DNA of 64,000 bases from Novosphingopyxis iocasae (GTDB lineage Bacteria > Pseudomonadota > Alphaproteobacteria > Sphingomonadales > Sphingomonadaceae). How positions within the stretch are numbered: the stretch's first letter is position 1; each line of letters begins with the position of its first letter. The DNA is taken from the NCBI RefSeq assembly GCF_014334095.1, contig NZ_CP060495.1, positions 1,387,001-1,451,000 of the forward strand, read 5' to 3'. Made by a program: the position numbers and the translations under genes. The notes below the pieces were generated by a model. It worked only from the letters and a program-made list of their open reading frames with translations. It had not been told where the DNA came from and ran no database searches. Positions 8,998-17,516 of this stretch are shown here, in pieces.

Positions 8998-10143
8998 TCA
9001 ATAGCCCTGCGCGAAGTCCGGCCGCCCCATCGCCGATGCGTAGAGCAGGCGATAGCGCGCTACCATCCGGTCCTCATTATACTGCGCTTGCGCCTTGGCC
9101 CGGTTCGCCTCCCCCACGCTGGCGCGTTTCTTGGGATCGGCGGCGAGCGTCGCGATCGCCTGCGCCAACGCGGCCTCATCGCCCGGCGGGGTGATGAAGG
9201 GGGCGTTCGCCGCACTCACCATATCCGCAATATCGCCCACCGCGGGTGCGGCTACGGGCAGGCCCGCGGCCATCGCCTCCACCACCGAGATCGGAAACTG
9301 CTCGCTATCCGAAGACAGCGCGAAGATATCGAACAACCCGGCGAAGCGGTGCGGCCGATCGAGAAAGCCGGGCATCAACAGGCGGTCCGTCATGTTCAGC
9401 GAAGCCGCCTCGGCCGCGATCCGGTCCTTGTCCGGCCCCTCCCCCACGATGACGAGCCTGATGCCGTCCCCGGCGGCGCCGACCGCGCGCACCAGCCGAT
9501 CGAGCCGCTTCACGGGCCGGAGGCCTGCAATCGTGCCCACGGTCACCGCGCCGCGCGCGGGCTTGAAACCGGGGATTGCGCCGCGCTGCGGCTTCTTTTC
9601 ATACAGATCGGTATCGATGCCGTTGGCGATTCGGTGGATCTTGTCCGCACTCTGGTGCCAGGCGGACTGCGCGACCTGTTCCAGCCGTACCGAGGGCACA
9701 ACCAGTGCCTTGGCCCGCGTCAGCGCCAGCGCGCGGAACCAGTTGCGCTTTCGACTGAGCCGCTCCGCCTCGTCCGCGTTGAACCCGTCTTCATGATGCA
9801 CCAGCGGCGGCAGGCCCATGGAGGAACCGAGCAGCGTGTTCGCCATCACGGCGTCCATCGATCCCCAATTATAGCTGAGCACCAGATCGAAGCGCTTCAT
9901 ATAGGCGCCGATCCGCCGATAGCGGCCGAGCCCGGGCTTGCCCGCCAGCGAAGGCGCATCGTCCGGAAAGTCCACCTGAATGGCGGGATCGATCGCCTTG
10001 CGCGCGCCGAATTCGCCATTGGCAGCCAGCACGACATGGTGCGCGTCTGCACCGAAGCGATTCATCAGCCGCGCGGTGCGCGCTTCCTTGCCGCCAAGAT
10101 CGAAGCTGCCATGGCAATGGAGCAGCCGGATGGGACGGCTCAT
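8998..10143 (-). CDS. Glycosyltransferase, GT4-like
   Basis: A 381-residue retaining-type glycosyltransferase with two Rossmann domains. The C-terminal half carries the GT4 hallmark E-x7-E (SEQFPISVVEAMAAGLPV) and a donor-binding GTIAGLRPVKRLD segment. An early HCHGSFDLGGKE segment matches the acceptor-side loop. The donor is probably a nucleotide sugar and the acceptor is unknown. The frame is open far upstream, but the ATG at 10143 overlaps the stop of the hydrolase gene as ATGA, implying coupled translation. The two genes probably form an operon. Confidence 0.85.
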   Translation of the reverse strand: MSRPIRLLHCHGSFDLGGKEARTARLMNRFGADAHHVVLAANGEFGARKAIDPAIQVDFPDDAPSLAGKPGLGRYRRIGAYMKRFDLVLSYNWGSMDAVMANTLLGSSMGLPPLVHHEDGFNADEAERLSRKRNWFRALALTRAKALVVPSVRLEQVAQSAWHQSADKIHRIANGIDTDLYEKKPQRGAIPGFKPARGAVTVGTIAGLRPVKRLDRLVRAVGAAGDGIRLVIVGEGPDKDRIAAEAASLNMTDRLLMPGFLDRPHRFAGLFDIFALSSDSEQFPISVVEAMAAGLPVAAPAVGDIADMVSAANAPFITPPGDEAALAQAIATLAADPKKRASVGEANRAKAQAQYNEDRMVARYRLLYASAMGRPDFAQGY

Positions 10144-11024
10144 GAAGCGGCGCTCTCCGCCGAGATACGCGCCAGGAAGCCGTCGATCGCGCGGCGCACC
10201 GGCGGCTCGTCTAGCGTCGGCGCGTGGCCGATGCCGGGCACGGTTTCCAGCCGCGCGTCGTGCAGCATGTCCAGCATCCGCTCCCCCACCGCGGGCGACA
10301 GGATATCGCTGTTTTCGCCGCGGACGATCAGCACGGGAATGTCCACCATCGCCTTCAGCGCGGGCCAGAGATCGACGCCGGTGGCGCTGCCCGGCACCTC
10401 GAACGGTTCGGCGATGCGCGTGTCGTAATCCTGCACCACGCGGCCCTTGGCGTTCAGCTTGTGCGTGCGCTTGGCAAATCGGATCCAGTCGGCCAGCTGC
10501 CAGGCGGGGTAGATTTCCCCGTTCAGTTCTTCCTGCGCGCGGGCGGCATGAGCCCAGCTGTCGAAGCTGCGCCCCTCGCCCACATAGCCCTGGATGCGCG
10601 CCAGCCCCTCGGGCGCGATTTCGGGGCCGACATCGTTCAGCACCACGCCCTCCACGCGCTTGGGCCAGGTGGAGGCGAGCAGCATCGATACGATCCCGCC
10701 CAGCGAAGTGCCGATGGCGGCGAAGCGCGTGACGTGCAGTTCCTCCAGCAGCGCCTCGATATCCTGCATGTAGCTGAGCGGCATGTAGGTCATCACGTCC
10801 TTGGCATAGGCGCTCTCGCCCCGCCCGCGATATTCGGGGCAGATCACCCGGCAGCCCGGCGCGAGATGCGCGGCCAGATCCTCGAAATCGCGCGCGTTGC
10901 GGGTAAGGCCCGGCAGGCAGATCACCGGCGGCAAAGCGCTGTTGGCGCCATAATCCCGATAGTGGAGCCGAAGCCCGTCGCGCGACCACCAGTAGCCGTC
11001 CGAATATGCGGCCATGCTTGCCAT
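10140..11024 (-). CDS. Alpha/beta-fold hydrolase
   Basis: A 294-residue serine hydrolase. The nucleophile elbow is GTSLGG (G-x-S-x-G), the acid is probably the aspartate in ENSDILS, and the catalytic histidine is in GIGHAPTLDEP. The oxyanion-side motif LPGLTRNARDF is also typical. It is cytosolic, without a signal peptide, and resembles esterases/haloalkane-dehalogenase-like hydrolases of unknown substrate. ATG codons at 11024 and 11015 are both possible starts. It is translationally coupled (ATGA) to the downstream glycosyltransferase gene. Confidence 0.85.
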   Translation of the reverse strand: MASMAAYSDGYWWSRDGLRLHYRDYGANSALPPVICLPGLTRNARDFEDLAAHLAPGCRVICPEYRGRGESAYAKDVMTYMPLSYMQDIEALLEELHVTRFAAIGTSLGGIVSMLLASTWPKRVEGVVLNDVGPEIAPEGLARIQGYVGEGRSFDSWAHAARAQEELNGEIYPAWQLADWIRFAKRTHKLNAKGRVVQDYDTRIAEPFEVPGSATGVDLWPALKAMVDIPVLIVRGENSDILSPAVGERMLDMLHDARLETVPGIGHAPTLDEPPVRRAIDGFLARISAESAAS

Positions 11025-11053
11025 TCTCCCCGGCCATGCCCAGTTCGCAGGGC

Positions 11054-12439
11054 ATGGATGTGATTGAACCGAAACCCGCTCCCTATAGGCCCGACGTTCA
11101 AATCGCCAGTCTTGGCGATGCGATCGGCGATCCGGTGACGGCGGCCGACTTTCCCGAAACCGTCTTGCGCTTTCGCAACGATCGCTGGGCCCCTGCGGTG
11201 GGGCTGGAAAGCCTGTCGGACGAAGACTGGGTGCGCCATTTCGGGCGGTTCGAGCCGCTGCCGGACAATCTGCCTCAGCCGCTGGCGCTGCGCTATCACG
11301 GGCACCAGTTCCGCGTGTACAATCCGGAAATCGGCGACGGGCGCGGCTTCCTCTTCGCGCAGCTGCGCGACGGCGAAGGGCGGCTGCTGGACCTCGCCAC
11401 CAAGGGATCAGGCACTACGCCCTACAGCCGCCGCGGCGATGGTCGGCTGACGCTGAAGGGCGGCGTGCGCGAGATCATGGCGACGGAAATGCTGGAGGCG
11501 CTGGGCGTGGAGACGTCCAAGACCTTCTCGCTGATCGAGACGGGCGAACAGCTCCACCGCGGGGACGAGCCCTCGCCCACCCGCTCCGCCGTGCTCGTGC
11601 GGCTGGGGCACAGCCATATCCGCATCGGCACCTTCCAGCGCGCGGCGTTCGAGCGGAACGAGGATTTCGTTGCCAAACTGACGCGCTACTGCCTCGACCA
11701 ATATTACGGCGCGCCGGATGTAGACGATCCCGGTGCCGCGCTGCTCGAACGCGCGGTCGACGCCTGTGCGCGGCAGGCGGCGGGTATGACCGTGGCGGGC
11801 TTCGTCCACGGCGTGCTGAACAGCGACAATATCAACATCACCGGCGAAAGCTTCGATTACGGCCCCTGGCGCTTCACCCCGAAATGGACGCCGGGCTTCA
11901 CCGCCGCCTATTTCGATGAAGGCGGGCTCTATGCCTTCGGGCGGCAGGCCGAGGCGATCCACTGGAACCTGGCGCAGCTGGCAGGATGCCTGACGCTCAT
12001 CGGCGAATCGGACCCGCTGAAGGCCGCGTTCGATCGCTTCCCGGACCGCTACCGGGAGCATTTCGTCTCCCAGTTCCTGTGGCGGCTCGGCTTCGCCCCG
12101 CGCGGGAGCGAGGAAGACCTGCACCTCGTCGCCGCAGCCGAAAAGGCGCTGACCGAAAGCGGCGTTTTGATCGACCGGTTCTTCTTCGACTGGATGGGCC
12201 GCCCGCAGTGGGTCGATCCGGCCTATGCTGGCGAAGCCTTCGCCCATTTCCGCACCCGCGCCTCCGCCTATGAACCGGCCCGCGCTCGCACCCACGCCTA
12301 CTGGTCCGGCGAGCCCTGCTCGATGCATATCGAGGAGGTGGAGGCGATCTGGGCACGCATCGCCGAGGACGACGACTGGGCCCCGCTCACCGCCAAGGTC
12401 GCTGCGATCCGCGCGATGGGCGCGGCTTACCGGGACTAG
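11054..12439 (+). CDS. selO: SelO family protein adenylyltransferase (YdiU/UPF0061)
   Basis: A 461-residue pseudokinase-fold enzyme that transfers AMP from ATP to protein hydroxyls. The ATP-binding stretch KGSGTTPYSRRGDGR and the catalytic/metal stretch HGVLNSDNINITG followed by DYGPW are both intact. The SelO signature LRYHGHQFRVYNPEIGDGRG is present near the N terminus. The frame starts at 11006, but ATGs at 11006 and 11036 would overlap or abut the divergent hydrolase start. I prefer the ATG at 11054, which begins a family-like N terminus (EPKPAPYRPD). It is slightly shorter than the E. coli protein. It converges with mscL six bases downstream. Confidence 0.9.
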   Translation: MDVIEPKPAPYRPDVQIASLGDAIGDPVTAADFPETVLRFRNDRWAPAVGLESLSDEDWVRHFGRFEPLPDNLPQPLALRYHGHQFRVYNPEIGDGRGFLFAQLRDGEGRLLDLATKGSGTTPYSRRGDGRLTLKGGVREIMATEMLEALGVETSKTFSLIETGEQLHRGDEPSPTRSAVLVRLGHSHIRIGTFQRAAFERNEDFVAKLTRYCLDQYYGAPDVDDPGAALLERAVDACARQAAGMTVAGFVHGVLNSDNINITGESFDYGPWRFTPKWTPGFTAAYFDEGGLYAFGRQAEAIHWNLAQLAGCLTLIGESDPLKAAFDRFPDRYREHFVSQFLWRLGFAPRGSEEDLHLVAAAEKALTESGVLIDRFFFDWMGRPQWVDPAYAGEAFAHFRTRASAYEPARARTHAYWSGEPCSMHIEEVEAIWARIAEDDDWAPLTAKVAAIRAMGAAYRD

Positions 12440-12445
12440 GTCAGG

Positions 12446-12907
12446 TCAGGCCGGGGGCGTATCGGCCGCGTTGCGCTTCTTCAGCTCGTCGCGGATTTCC
12501 TTCAGCAGCTGCACCTCGCTCGGGCCCGGCGTGGCCGTTGCCTCGTCCTTCTTCTCGAACTCGGACATGATCTTGTTGGCGCTGCGCATCAGCAGGAAGA
12601 TGATGAAGGCCAGGATCAGGAAGTTGATCGTTACCGTGACGAACTGGCCGTATCCCAGCAGCGGTACGCCCGCTTCCTTCAGCTCGGCATAGTTGGTGAG
12701 CGAACCCTTATACCCCTCTGGCACCGGGCCAAGCTGGATGAAATAGCGGGAGAAGTCGAAGCCGCCGAAGATCGCGCCGACCACCGGCATGATGACGTCC
12801 TCGGTCAATGACGTGGTGATCTTGCCGAACGCGGCGCCGATGATGACGGCCACCGCCAGATCGAGCACATTGCCGCGCAGGACGAATTTCTTGAACTCGG
12901 CGAACAT
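12446..12907 (-). CDS. mscL: Large-conductance mechanosensitive channel MscL
   Basis: A 153-residue inner-membrane channel that opens under hypo-osmotic tension. The N-terminal amphipathic helix and first pore helix (EFKKFVLRGNVLDLAVAV, then IIGAAFGKI) match the family closely. The second helix is FVTVTINFLILAFIIFLLM (about 89-107). The C-terminal bundle EVQLLKEIRDELKKR is present. The length and periplasmic loop are typical. Confidence 0.96.
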   Translation of the reverse strand: MFAEFKKFVLRGNVLDLAVAVIIGAAFGKITTSLTEDVIMPVVGAIFGGFDFSRYFIQLGPVPEGYKGSLTNYAELKEAGVPLLGYGQFVTVTINFLILAFIIFLLMRSANKIMSEFEKKDEATATPGPSEVQLLKEIRDELKKRNAADTPPA

Positions 12908-13035
12908 TCGGGTCTCCCTGCTGAAATCCTGTCATATGTTTATGCCGCCCCGGCCGCCGCTTGTCGATTGGCGGTGGCGGGCCATGGGTCTTTGCGATTA
13001 GATGGGCCCAACGCATTTCCACGAAAGGACGATCC

Positions 13036-13641
13036 ATGCGACCTGCCCTTCCGAAATTTTTACCCAAGCTGCTGATCGCCGCGCTTGCCGCGAGCCTGCT
13101 CAGCGCCTGCGGCATCAACAGCGTGCCGACCGCCGAAGAGAACGCCAAGGCGCGCTGGGCCGATGTGGAGGCCGCCTATCAGCGCCGCGCCGACCTCATC
13201 CCCAATCTCGCCAACACCGCCGAGCGCTATGCCGAGCAGGAGCGCAACGTGCTGACCGAGGTGACCGAGGCCCGCGCGCGCGCCACATCGGTGCAGGTGA
13301 ACGCCGACGATCTGGACAATCCGCAGGCGCTGCAGAATTTCGCGCAGGCGCAAGGGCAGCTCGGCCAGTCCCTCGGCCGCCTGCTGGCGAGCTTCGAGGC
13401 TTATCCGGACCTCAAGTCCAACCAGAACTTCCTGGCTCTGCAAAACGAGCTGGAGCGCACCGAAAACCGCATCAATATCGCCCGGCGCGACTACAACGAA
13501 GCGGTGCGCGAGTATAACACGACCATCCGCACCTTCCCGGACATCATCGGCGCGAAGATCATCCACGGCGCCGAGCCGCTCGTGCCCTTCGAGGCCGACG
13601 CCGGCGCGGAAAAGGCCCCGGAAGTCTTCGGCAAGAGCTGA
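13036..13641 (+). CDS. LemA family lipoprotein
   Basis: A 201-residue LemA protein. The N terminus is a lipoprotein signal with lipobox LLSAC, so the mature protein should be anchored by a cysteine at about residue 24. A coiled-coil helical bundle follows, with the family segments RRADLIPNLANTAERYAEQE and ARRDYNEAVREYNTTIRTFP. LemA proteins often sit with TPM-domain membrane proteins, as here. Their biochemical role is not settled. The ATG at 13036 is preferred to upstream codons because it gives the signal peptide and has GAAAGGA before it. The stop overlaps the next start by one base (TGATG). Confidence 0.9.
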   Translation: MRPALPKFLPKLLIAALAASLLSACGINSVPTAEENAKARWADVEAAYQRRADLIPNLANTAERYAEQERNVLTEVTEARARATSVQVNADDLDNPQALQNFAQAQGQLGQSLGRLLASFEAYPDLKSNQNFLALQNELERTENRINIARRDYNEAVREYNTTIRTFPDIIGAKIIHGAEPLVPFEADAGAEKAPEVFGKS

Positions 13642-14531
13642 TGGGTGAAGCAAACAGCAACCCTTCCCCCCGGGTGGGGGAAGGACACCTCTTCGCCGCA
13701 GCACAGGGGCTGGCGGCGCGGTTCCTGCTCCTTTTCGCGCTGTTCTTCGCCGCCCTCACCCCCGCTGCGGCACAGGACTTTCCCAAGCTCACCGGCCGCG
13801 TGGTCGATCAGGCGGGGATTCTCGACGATGCCGACGAGGTGTCGCTGACACAGCAACTCGCCGCGCTCGAGCTGCGTACCGGGCGTCAGGTCGTGGTCGC
13901 CACCGTGCCCAGCCTGCAAGGCTATCCGATCGAAGATTTCGGCTATCAGCTTGGCCGCACCTGGGGCATCGGCAGCAAAGAGAATAATGACGGCGTCCTT
14001 CTGCTCGTCGCGCCGGAGGAGCGGCAGGTGAGCATCGAAGTCGGCTACGGCCTGGAACCGGTGCTGACCGATACGCTCGCCAGCACCATCGTGCAGGGCG
14101 TCATCATCCCCAGATTCCGCGATGGCGACTATTCGGGCGGCATCCAGGCCGGCGTCAAAGCCATCGCCAGCCAGCTCGAACTGCCGCCCGAGGAAGCGCG
14201 CAAGCGCGTGGCCGCAGCCGATGCGCAGGCGCGTAAGCGTCAGGAAGGCGGCTTCCCCTGGGCGGGCCTGATCTGGCTGGGCTTCTTCGCCTTCATGTTC
14301 ATCGGTCCGCTGATTGCAGGCGGGCGCGGACGCCGTTCGCGCTATCGCCGCGGCGCGGGGATGAGCGATGTGATCCTGTGGGGCATACTCAGCGGCATGG
14401 GCGATAGCGGACGGCATGGCGGCGGCGGCTTCGGCGGCGGAGGCTTCGGCGGCGGTGGGGGCCTTGGCGGCGGCGGCTTCTCCGGCGGCGGCGGCAGCTT
14501 CGGCGGCGGCGGCGCATCGGGGGGCTGGTGA
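13641..14531 (+). CDS. TPM-domain protein with Gly-rich C terminus (YgcG-like)
   Basis: A 296-residue protein with an N-terminal hydrophobic signal (LAARFLLLFALFFAALTPAAAQ). A periplasmic TPM domain (about 48-170) carries VVDQAGILDDADEV and KENNDGVLLLVAPEERQVSIE. One membrane helix lies near residue 205. The C terminus is an extreme glycine-rich tail with serine and phenylalanine. This is the usual YgcG architecture. Start choice is uncertain: the ATG overlaps the lemA stop, but the first ten codons contain a perfect hairpin (13662-13684). A GTG at 13674 is an alternative start. Confidence 0.85.
   Translation: MGEANSNPSPRVGEGHLFAAAQGLAARFLLLFALFFAALTPAAAQDFPKLTGRVVDQAGILDDADEVSLTQQLAALELRTGRQVVVATVPSLQGYPIEDFGYQLGRTWGIGSKENNDGVLLLVAPEERQVSIEVGYGLEPVLTDTLASTIVQGVIIPRFRDGDYSGGIQAGVKAIASQLELPPEEARKRVAAADAQARKRQEGGFPWAGLIWLGFFAFMFIGPLIAGGRGRRSRYRRGAGMSDVILWGILSGMGDSGRHGGGGFGGGGFGGGGGLGGGGFSGGGGSFGGGGASGGW
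13662..13684. repeat. Short perfect hairpin in the 5' end of a coding region
   Basis: CCTTCCCCC and GGGGGAAGG form a 9-bp stem around a CGGGT loop. It falls within the first codons of the TPM gene, just after the lemA stop. Such hairpins are normally intergenic. It may limit read-through from lemA or reduce translation of the next gene, or it may mean that the true start lies at 13674 or later. Confidence 0.6.
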
Positions 14532-15214
14532 TGGCCAGAACCATTCAGCTCTCCGCCGAGGACCATCGTAGGATCAGCGATGCCGTGTCGAACGCCGAAC
14601 GGCACAGCGACGGCGAGATCGTGACCATCGTCAGCGAACTGTCCGATCATTATCAGGACATTTCCAGCCGCTGGGCGGCGGCGATGGCTCTCCTGTTCCT
14701 CATCGCTCTTCCCATCGCGCCCGGTTTCTGGCGCGGCGCGATGGAGCTGGTCAGCAGCGGCTGGTCCCAGGATTACAGCCCGGCAGCCCTCCTCACCGCG
14801 ATCGCGGCGACGGCGGTGTTCCTCTATTTCGTCGCCACGCTGATGCTGGAGAATATGAACCTGCGGCTGTTCCTCACGCCCCCTAATGTGAAGGAAGACC
14901 GCGTCCGTGCGCGCGCCGTGCAATTGTTCCGCGTGGGCACCGAAAGCCGCACCGACGGGCGCACCGGCATCCTCCTCTATCTTTCGACCATGGAGCACCG
15001 CGCCGAGATCGTCGCGGACAGCGCCATTGCCGAAAAGGTGGAGCCCGCCCGATGGGCCGAGGCGATGGCCGCGCTGATCGACCAGGTGAAGGAGGATCGC
15101 CCCGCCGAGGGCATGATCGCCGCAGTGGAGCAGGTCGGCGCGATCCTGGCCGAACATTTCCCCAAGAGCGAAGGCAATCCCAATGAATTGCCGGACCGCC
15201 TGATCGAATTATGA
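14531..15214 (+). CDS. TPM-domain integral membrane protein
   Basis: A 227-residue protein with a short N-terminal cytosolic part containing a split TPM segment (AERHSDGEIVTIVSELSDHY). Two membrane helices (about 45-63 and 80-100) follow, then a second conserved TPM part with ARAVQLFRVGTESRTDGRTGILLYLS. It resembles the second TPM protein commonly encoded after LemA/YgcG genes. The ATG at 14531 touches the preceding stop; a GTG one codon earlier is also possible. The next gene overlaps by ATGA. The role is unknown, presumably in the envelope with its operon partners. Confidence 0.8.
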   Translation: MARTIQLSAEDHRRISDAVSNAERHSDGEIVTIVSELSDHYQDISSRWAAAMALLFLIALPIAPGFWRGAMELVSSGWSQDYSPAALLTAIAATAVFLYFVATLMLENMNLRLFLTPPNVKEDRVRARAVQLFRVGTESRTDGRTGILLYLSTMEHRAEIVADSAIAEKVEPARWAEAMAALIDQVKEDRPAEGMIAAVEQVGAILAEHFPKSEGNPNELPDRLIEL

Positions 15215-15759
15215 GCGCTGCCCCCATGAACGAACAGATGATGGAAGAGCCCGAAAGCACGCAGTGGGAGGGGGACTATATCGTCGTGCGCCAGCGCGGC
15301 ACGTGGGAATATGTCGGCCGCCCGCGCGGCATCCGCGCCGCCGTCATCCTGGCGGTGGACGAGGGCGAGATCTTGCTGGTCGAGCAGTTTCGCGTGCCGC
15401 TCGGCAAGCCCTGTCTGGAACTGCCCGCCGGGCTCGTCGGCGATGAGGATTCGGGCGACGAGGACGTGCTGGAAGCCGCCGCGCGCGAGCTGGAGGAAGA
15501 AACCGGATATCGCGCGGAGGAAATGGAGTCGCTCGGCGAGTTCTTCTCCTCACCCGGCATGATGAGCGAGAGCTTCACGCTGGTGCGCGCCCACGGGCTC
15601 ACCCAGATCGGCGAAGGCGGCGGCGTCGGGTCCGAAGACATTACCGTCCATCGCGTACCGCTCGGCCGAGTCGAGGATTTCGTGGCCGCCGCCCGCGCGC
15701 GCGGCGTCGCCATCGACGTGCGCGTGATGAGCCTGCTGATGGCCGACTGGATCGATTGA
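15211..15759 (+). CDS. NUDIX hydrolase (ADP-ribose pyrophosphatase-like)
   Basis: A 182-residue hydrolase of nucleoside-diphosphate derivatives. The NUDIX box runs from GLVGDEDSGDED to ARELEEETGY, with the REx2EE metal-binding core intact and a short insertion in the first loop. The following SPGMMSESFTLVRA resembles the ADP-ribose-specific SPG motif, so ADP-ribose pyrophosphatase is the likeliest activity. It is cytosolic. The ATG overlaps the previous stop (ATGA), so it is the last gene of the lemA operon. Confidence 0.85.
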   Translation: MSAAPMNEQMMEEPESTQWEGDYIVVRQRGTWEYVGRPRGIRAAVILAVDEGEILLVEQFRVPLGKPCLELPAGLVGDEDSGDEDVLEAAARELEEETGYRAEEMESLGEFFSSPGMMSESFTLVRAHGLTQIGEGGGVGSEDITVHRVPLGRVEDFVAAARARGVAIDVRVMSLLMADWID

Positions 15760-15864
15760 ACCTAAGGTCGGCCATCGCGCGCTGTGATTACGCCCATCCG
15801 CATGTTCAGCTTAGATCAAAGAAGCCTGAACAATACTGCCCTGAACTTTCACAGGGAGACCGAC

Positions 15865-16533
15865 ATGCGAACCTGGCTCATCGGCACCGCCGCGCTCATC
15901 GCCACCGGAACCGGCCTGGCGCTCGCACCGTCCGCCGCCACATCCGCTTCCGCCCAGACGCGAGGAGCAGCGGTGGACTGGGACATCGGTCCCGTCATCG
16001 ATGGCCGAAACTATTCGGTAAACCTGCCGCGCCATCCCGAGCGCACCGCGCGTGGCTGGTCGATCGATTTTCCCGATCCTCGCCAGCCCGGCGAGCTTCA
16101 TTATGTGACTACGCGCTCCCGCCCTCTGGTAGGCGCGCGCCACATCATCGTACGATACCGGATCGACGCCGCGCCCGGCGCGCGCTTCATCGCGCAGGAA
16201 ACGCCGTCTGAAACAGCCACGGTCTCGCTATATTTTCAGCGTCGCGGCGACAATTGGCGTGCGAAGGGACCTTACCAGTTCTTCCGCTGGTACGCCCCTC
16301 CCGCCACTGTTCAGCCGCTTGCTCCGGGCGTTCACGAAATGCGGGTCGCACTGGATGGAGCCTGGGGCTCGGTTTACGGCAAAAGCGGCGCGCAATATCC
16401 GCAAATGTTCGAAAGCGCCCTGGCCGACATCGACAATATTGGGCTGGTATTCGGCTCGGCGAGCGGTCGTGGTCATGGAGTATATGCAACCGGGCCAGCG
16501 CGCTTCACGCTTCTCGACTTCCGCGTGGAATAG
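15865..16533 (+). CDS. Secreted protein of unknown function
   Basis: I do not recognise the family of this 222-residue protein. It begins with a clear signal peptide (TWLIGTAALIATGTGLALAPSAA, cleavage near SASAQT). The mature part is rich in aromatic residues and beta-prone segments such as ARHIIVRYRID and TVSLYFQRRGDNW, with a C-terminal PARFTLLDFRVE. A single globular beta-sandwich, possibly carbohydrate-binding, is plausible but is only a guess. The open frame extends to 15784, but AGGGAGA before 15865 and the signal peptide fix the start. It is monocistronic, with repeated CTGAAC elements upstream. Confidence 0.7.
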   Translation: MRTWLIGTAALIATGTGLALAPSAATSASAQTRGAAVDWDIGPVIDGRNYSVNLPRHPERTARGWSIDFPDPRQPGELHYVTTRSRPLVGARHIIVRYRIDAAPGARFIAQETPSETATVSLYFQRRGDNWRAKGPYQFFRWYAPPATVQPLAPGVHEMRVALDGAWGSVYGKSGAQYPQMFESALADIDNIGLVFGSASGRGHGVYATGPARFTLLDFRVE

Positions 16534-16567
16534 CGCGGGTTTCACAAGCACGGCGCGGGCATGATAG

Positions 16568-16852
16568 CTATTTCCCGCCGCGCCGCTTGCTGCGGCCGCT
16601 GGTCATCGGATCGGGCTTTTTGGGCGGCTTCCAGCCCTCGGGCGGGGAAACGCTCTGGCGGCTGGTGCCCAAGCCCATGGCGCCCGGCTTCTGCCGCGTG
16701 ATGCCGCTGGTATCAGCCTTTGCGACGTCCTCGCCATCGGCGCCGCCGCGCAGCAGATTGATCCGGTCGCGCAGGCGCGCGGCCCGCTCGAAATCGTCAT
16801 CCGCAGCGGCGCGGCGCATTTCGTCACGCAATTGTTCGATCGTTTCGGTCAT
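16568..16852 (-). CDS. Small UvrB/UvrC-motif protein
   Basis: A 94-residue protein whose N-terminal half is a UVR-type helical hairpin (EQLRDEMRRAAADDDFERAA then RLRDRINLL). Such motifs mediate UvrB-UvrC contacts and also occur in Clp/McsA adaptor proteins. The C-terminal half is basic and disordered (SGRSKRRGGK). It is probably a small interaction adaptor and has no nuclease domain. The ATG at 16852 is chosen over an upstream non-ATG start. Confidence 0.75.
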   Translation of the reverse strand: MTETIEQLRDEMRRAAADDDFERAARLRDRINLLRGGADGEDVAKADTSGITRQKPGAMGLGTSRQSVSPPEGWKPPKKPDPMTSGRSKRRGGK

Positions 16853-16925
16853 GCACCCCCACAACGCATCGCGCGCCCGGACGCTGCATTCGTGATCGCA
16901 GAGTGCGGCGCAGGCCGCCGCGCGA

Positions 16926-17204
16926 TCAGCGGAAATTGTCGGCGTAGGCCTGGATTTTCAGCGTCTTGGTGGGCGTCTGCACGATATGCGCCTCGATGCC
17001 GTTCTTTTCGGCATAGGCCTTGGCCGCCTCGCAGCTGGGGAAGCGCAGCGTGAGCTGCTGCTTGGTATCGCCTGAACCAGCCCAGCCGGTAAGCGGATCG
17101 GGGCGCTTCGCCTCGGCCGGATCATATTCCAGAATCCAGCGGTCGGTAAGCGCGCGGCCGGAGGACATGGCGCTTTTGGGGCGCTGATAGATGCGGGCGG
17201 TCAT
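16926..17204 (-). CDS. NDUFS4-like complex I accessory subunit (ETC C1)
   Basis: A 92-residue homologue of the NDUFS4/18-kDa accessory subunit of respiratory NADH dehydrogenase, which alphaproteobacteria share with mitochondria. Typical segments are ARIYQRPKSAMSSG at the N terminus, WILEYDP, GWAGSGDTKQQLTLRFPS, and AYAEKNGIEAHI. It acts at the inner membrane with complex I, whose main operon is not in the window. The ATG at 17204 follows AGGGA; in-frame upstream codons would add an unrelated proline-rich leader. Confidence 0.9.
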   Translation of the reverse strand: MTARIYQRPKSAMSSGRALTDRWILEYDPAEAKRPDPLTGWAGSGDTKQQLTLRFPSCEAAKAYAEKNGIEAHIVQTPTKTLKIQAYADNFR

Positions 17205-17340
17205 GGTTTTTCCCTGCCCCCGGCGCGGCGCAAAATCAAGATGGATCGGGCGCGGCGGGTGCGAGTTCGGTGTTTGTTCTGGCAATGTAGGAGATCGGGC
17301 GGCAGGTTGGGGAGATGCAAAGCGCTCCGCCTCTCCCTAC

Positions 17341-17451
17341 GTCATTGCGAGCGAAGCGGGCCGCAGGCGACCGCAGGTCAACCAATCCAGGGCGTGCGCA
17401 GCGCTGCATCCGCCCTGGATTGCCGCGTCGCCTCCGGCTCTTCGCAATGAC
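17341..17451. repeat. Long inverted repeat starting GTCATTGCGAGCGAAGCG
   Basis: The left arm (17341-17393) starts GTCATTGCGAGCGAAGCG and ends AATCCAGGGC. The right arm (17412-17451) is its imperfect reverse complement, starting GCCCTGGATT and ending CTTCGCAATGAC. They flank an 18-base spacer. The element fills much of the 312-base gap between the complex I subunit gene and hrpB; I see no gene in the rest of that gap. The sequence resembles a dispersed intergenic element found widely in alphaproteobacteria (from memory), possibly a non-autonomous mobile or RNA-hairpin element. Confidence 0.8.
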
Positions 17452-17516
17452 GAATAGAATTAGGGCATTCCGGCGCCCCCACTTCCCCGCTCAGGACAGT
17501 GTGAAGCCGTGTGAAG

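Noticed and set aside
11006-11053. Upstream start codons for selO
   Set aside because: They fall inside the divergent hydrolase start region; the residues do not match the family.
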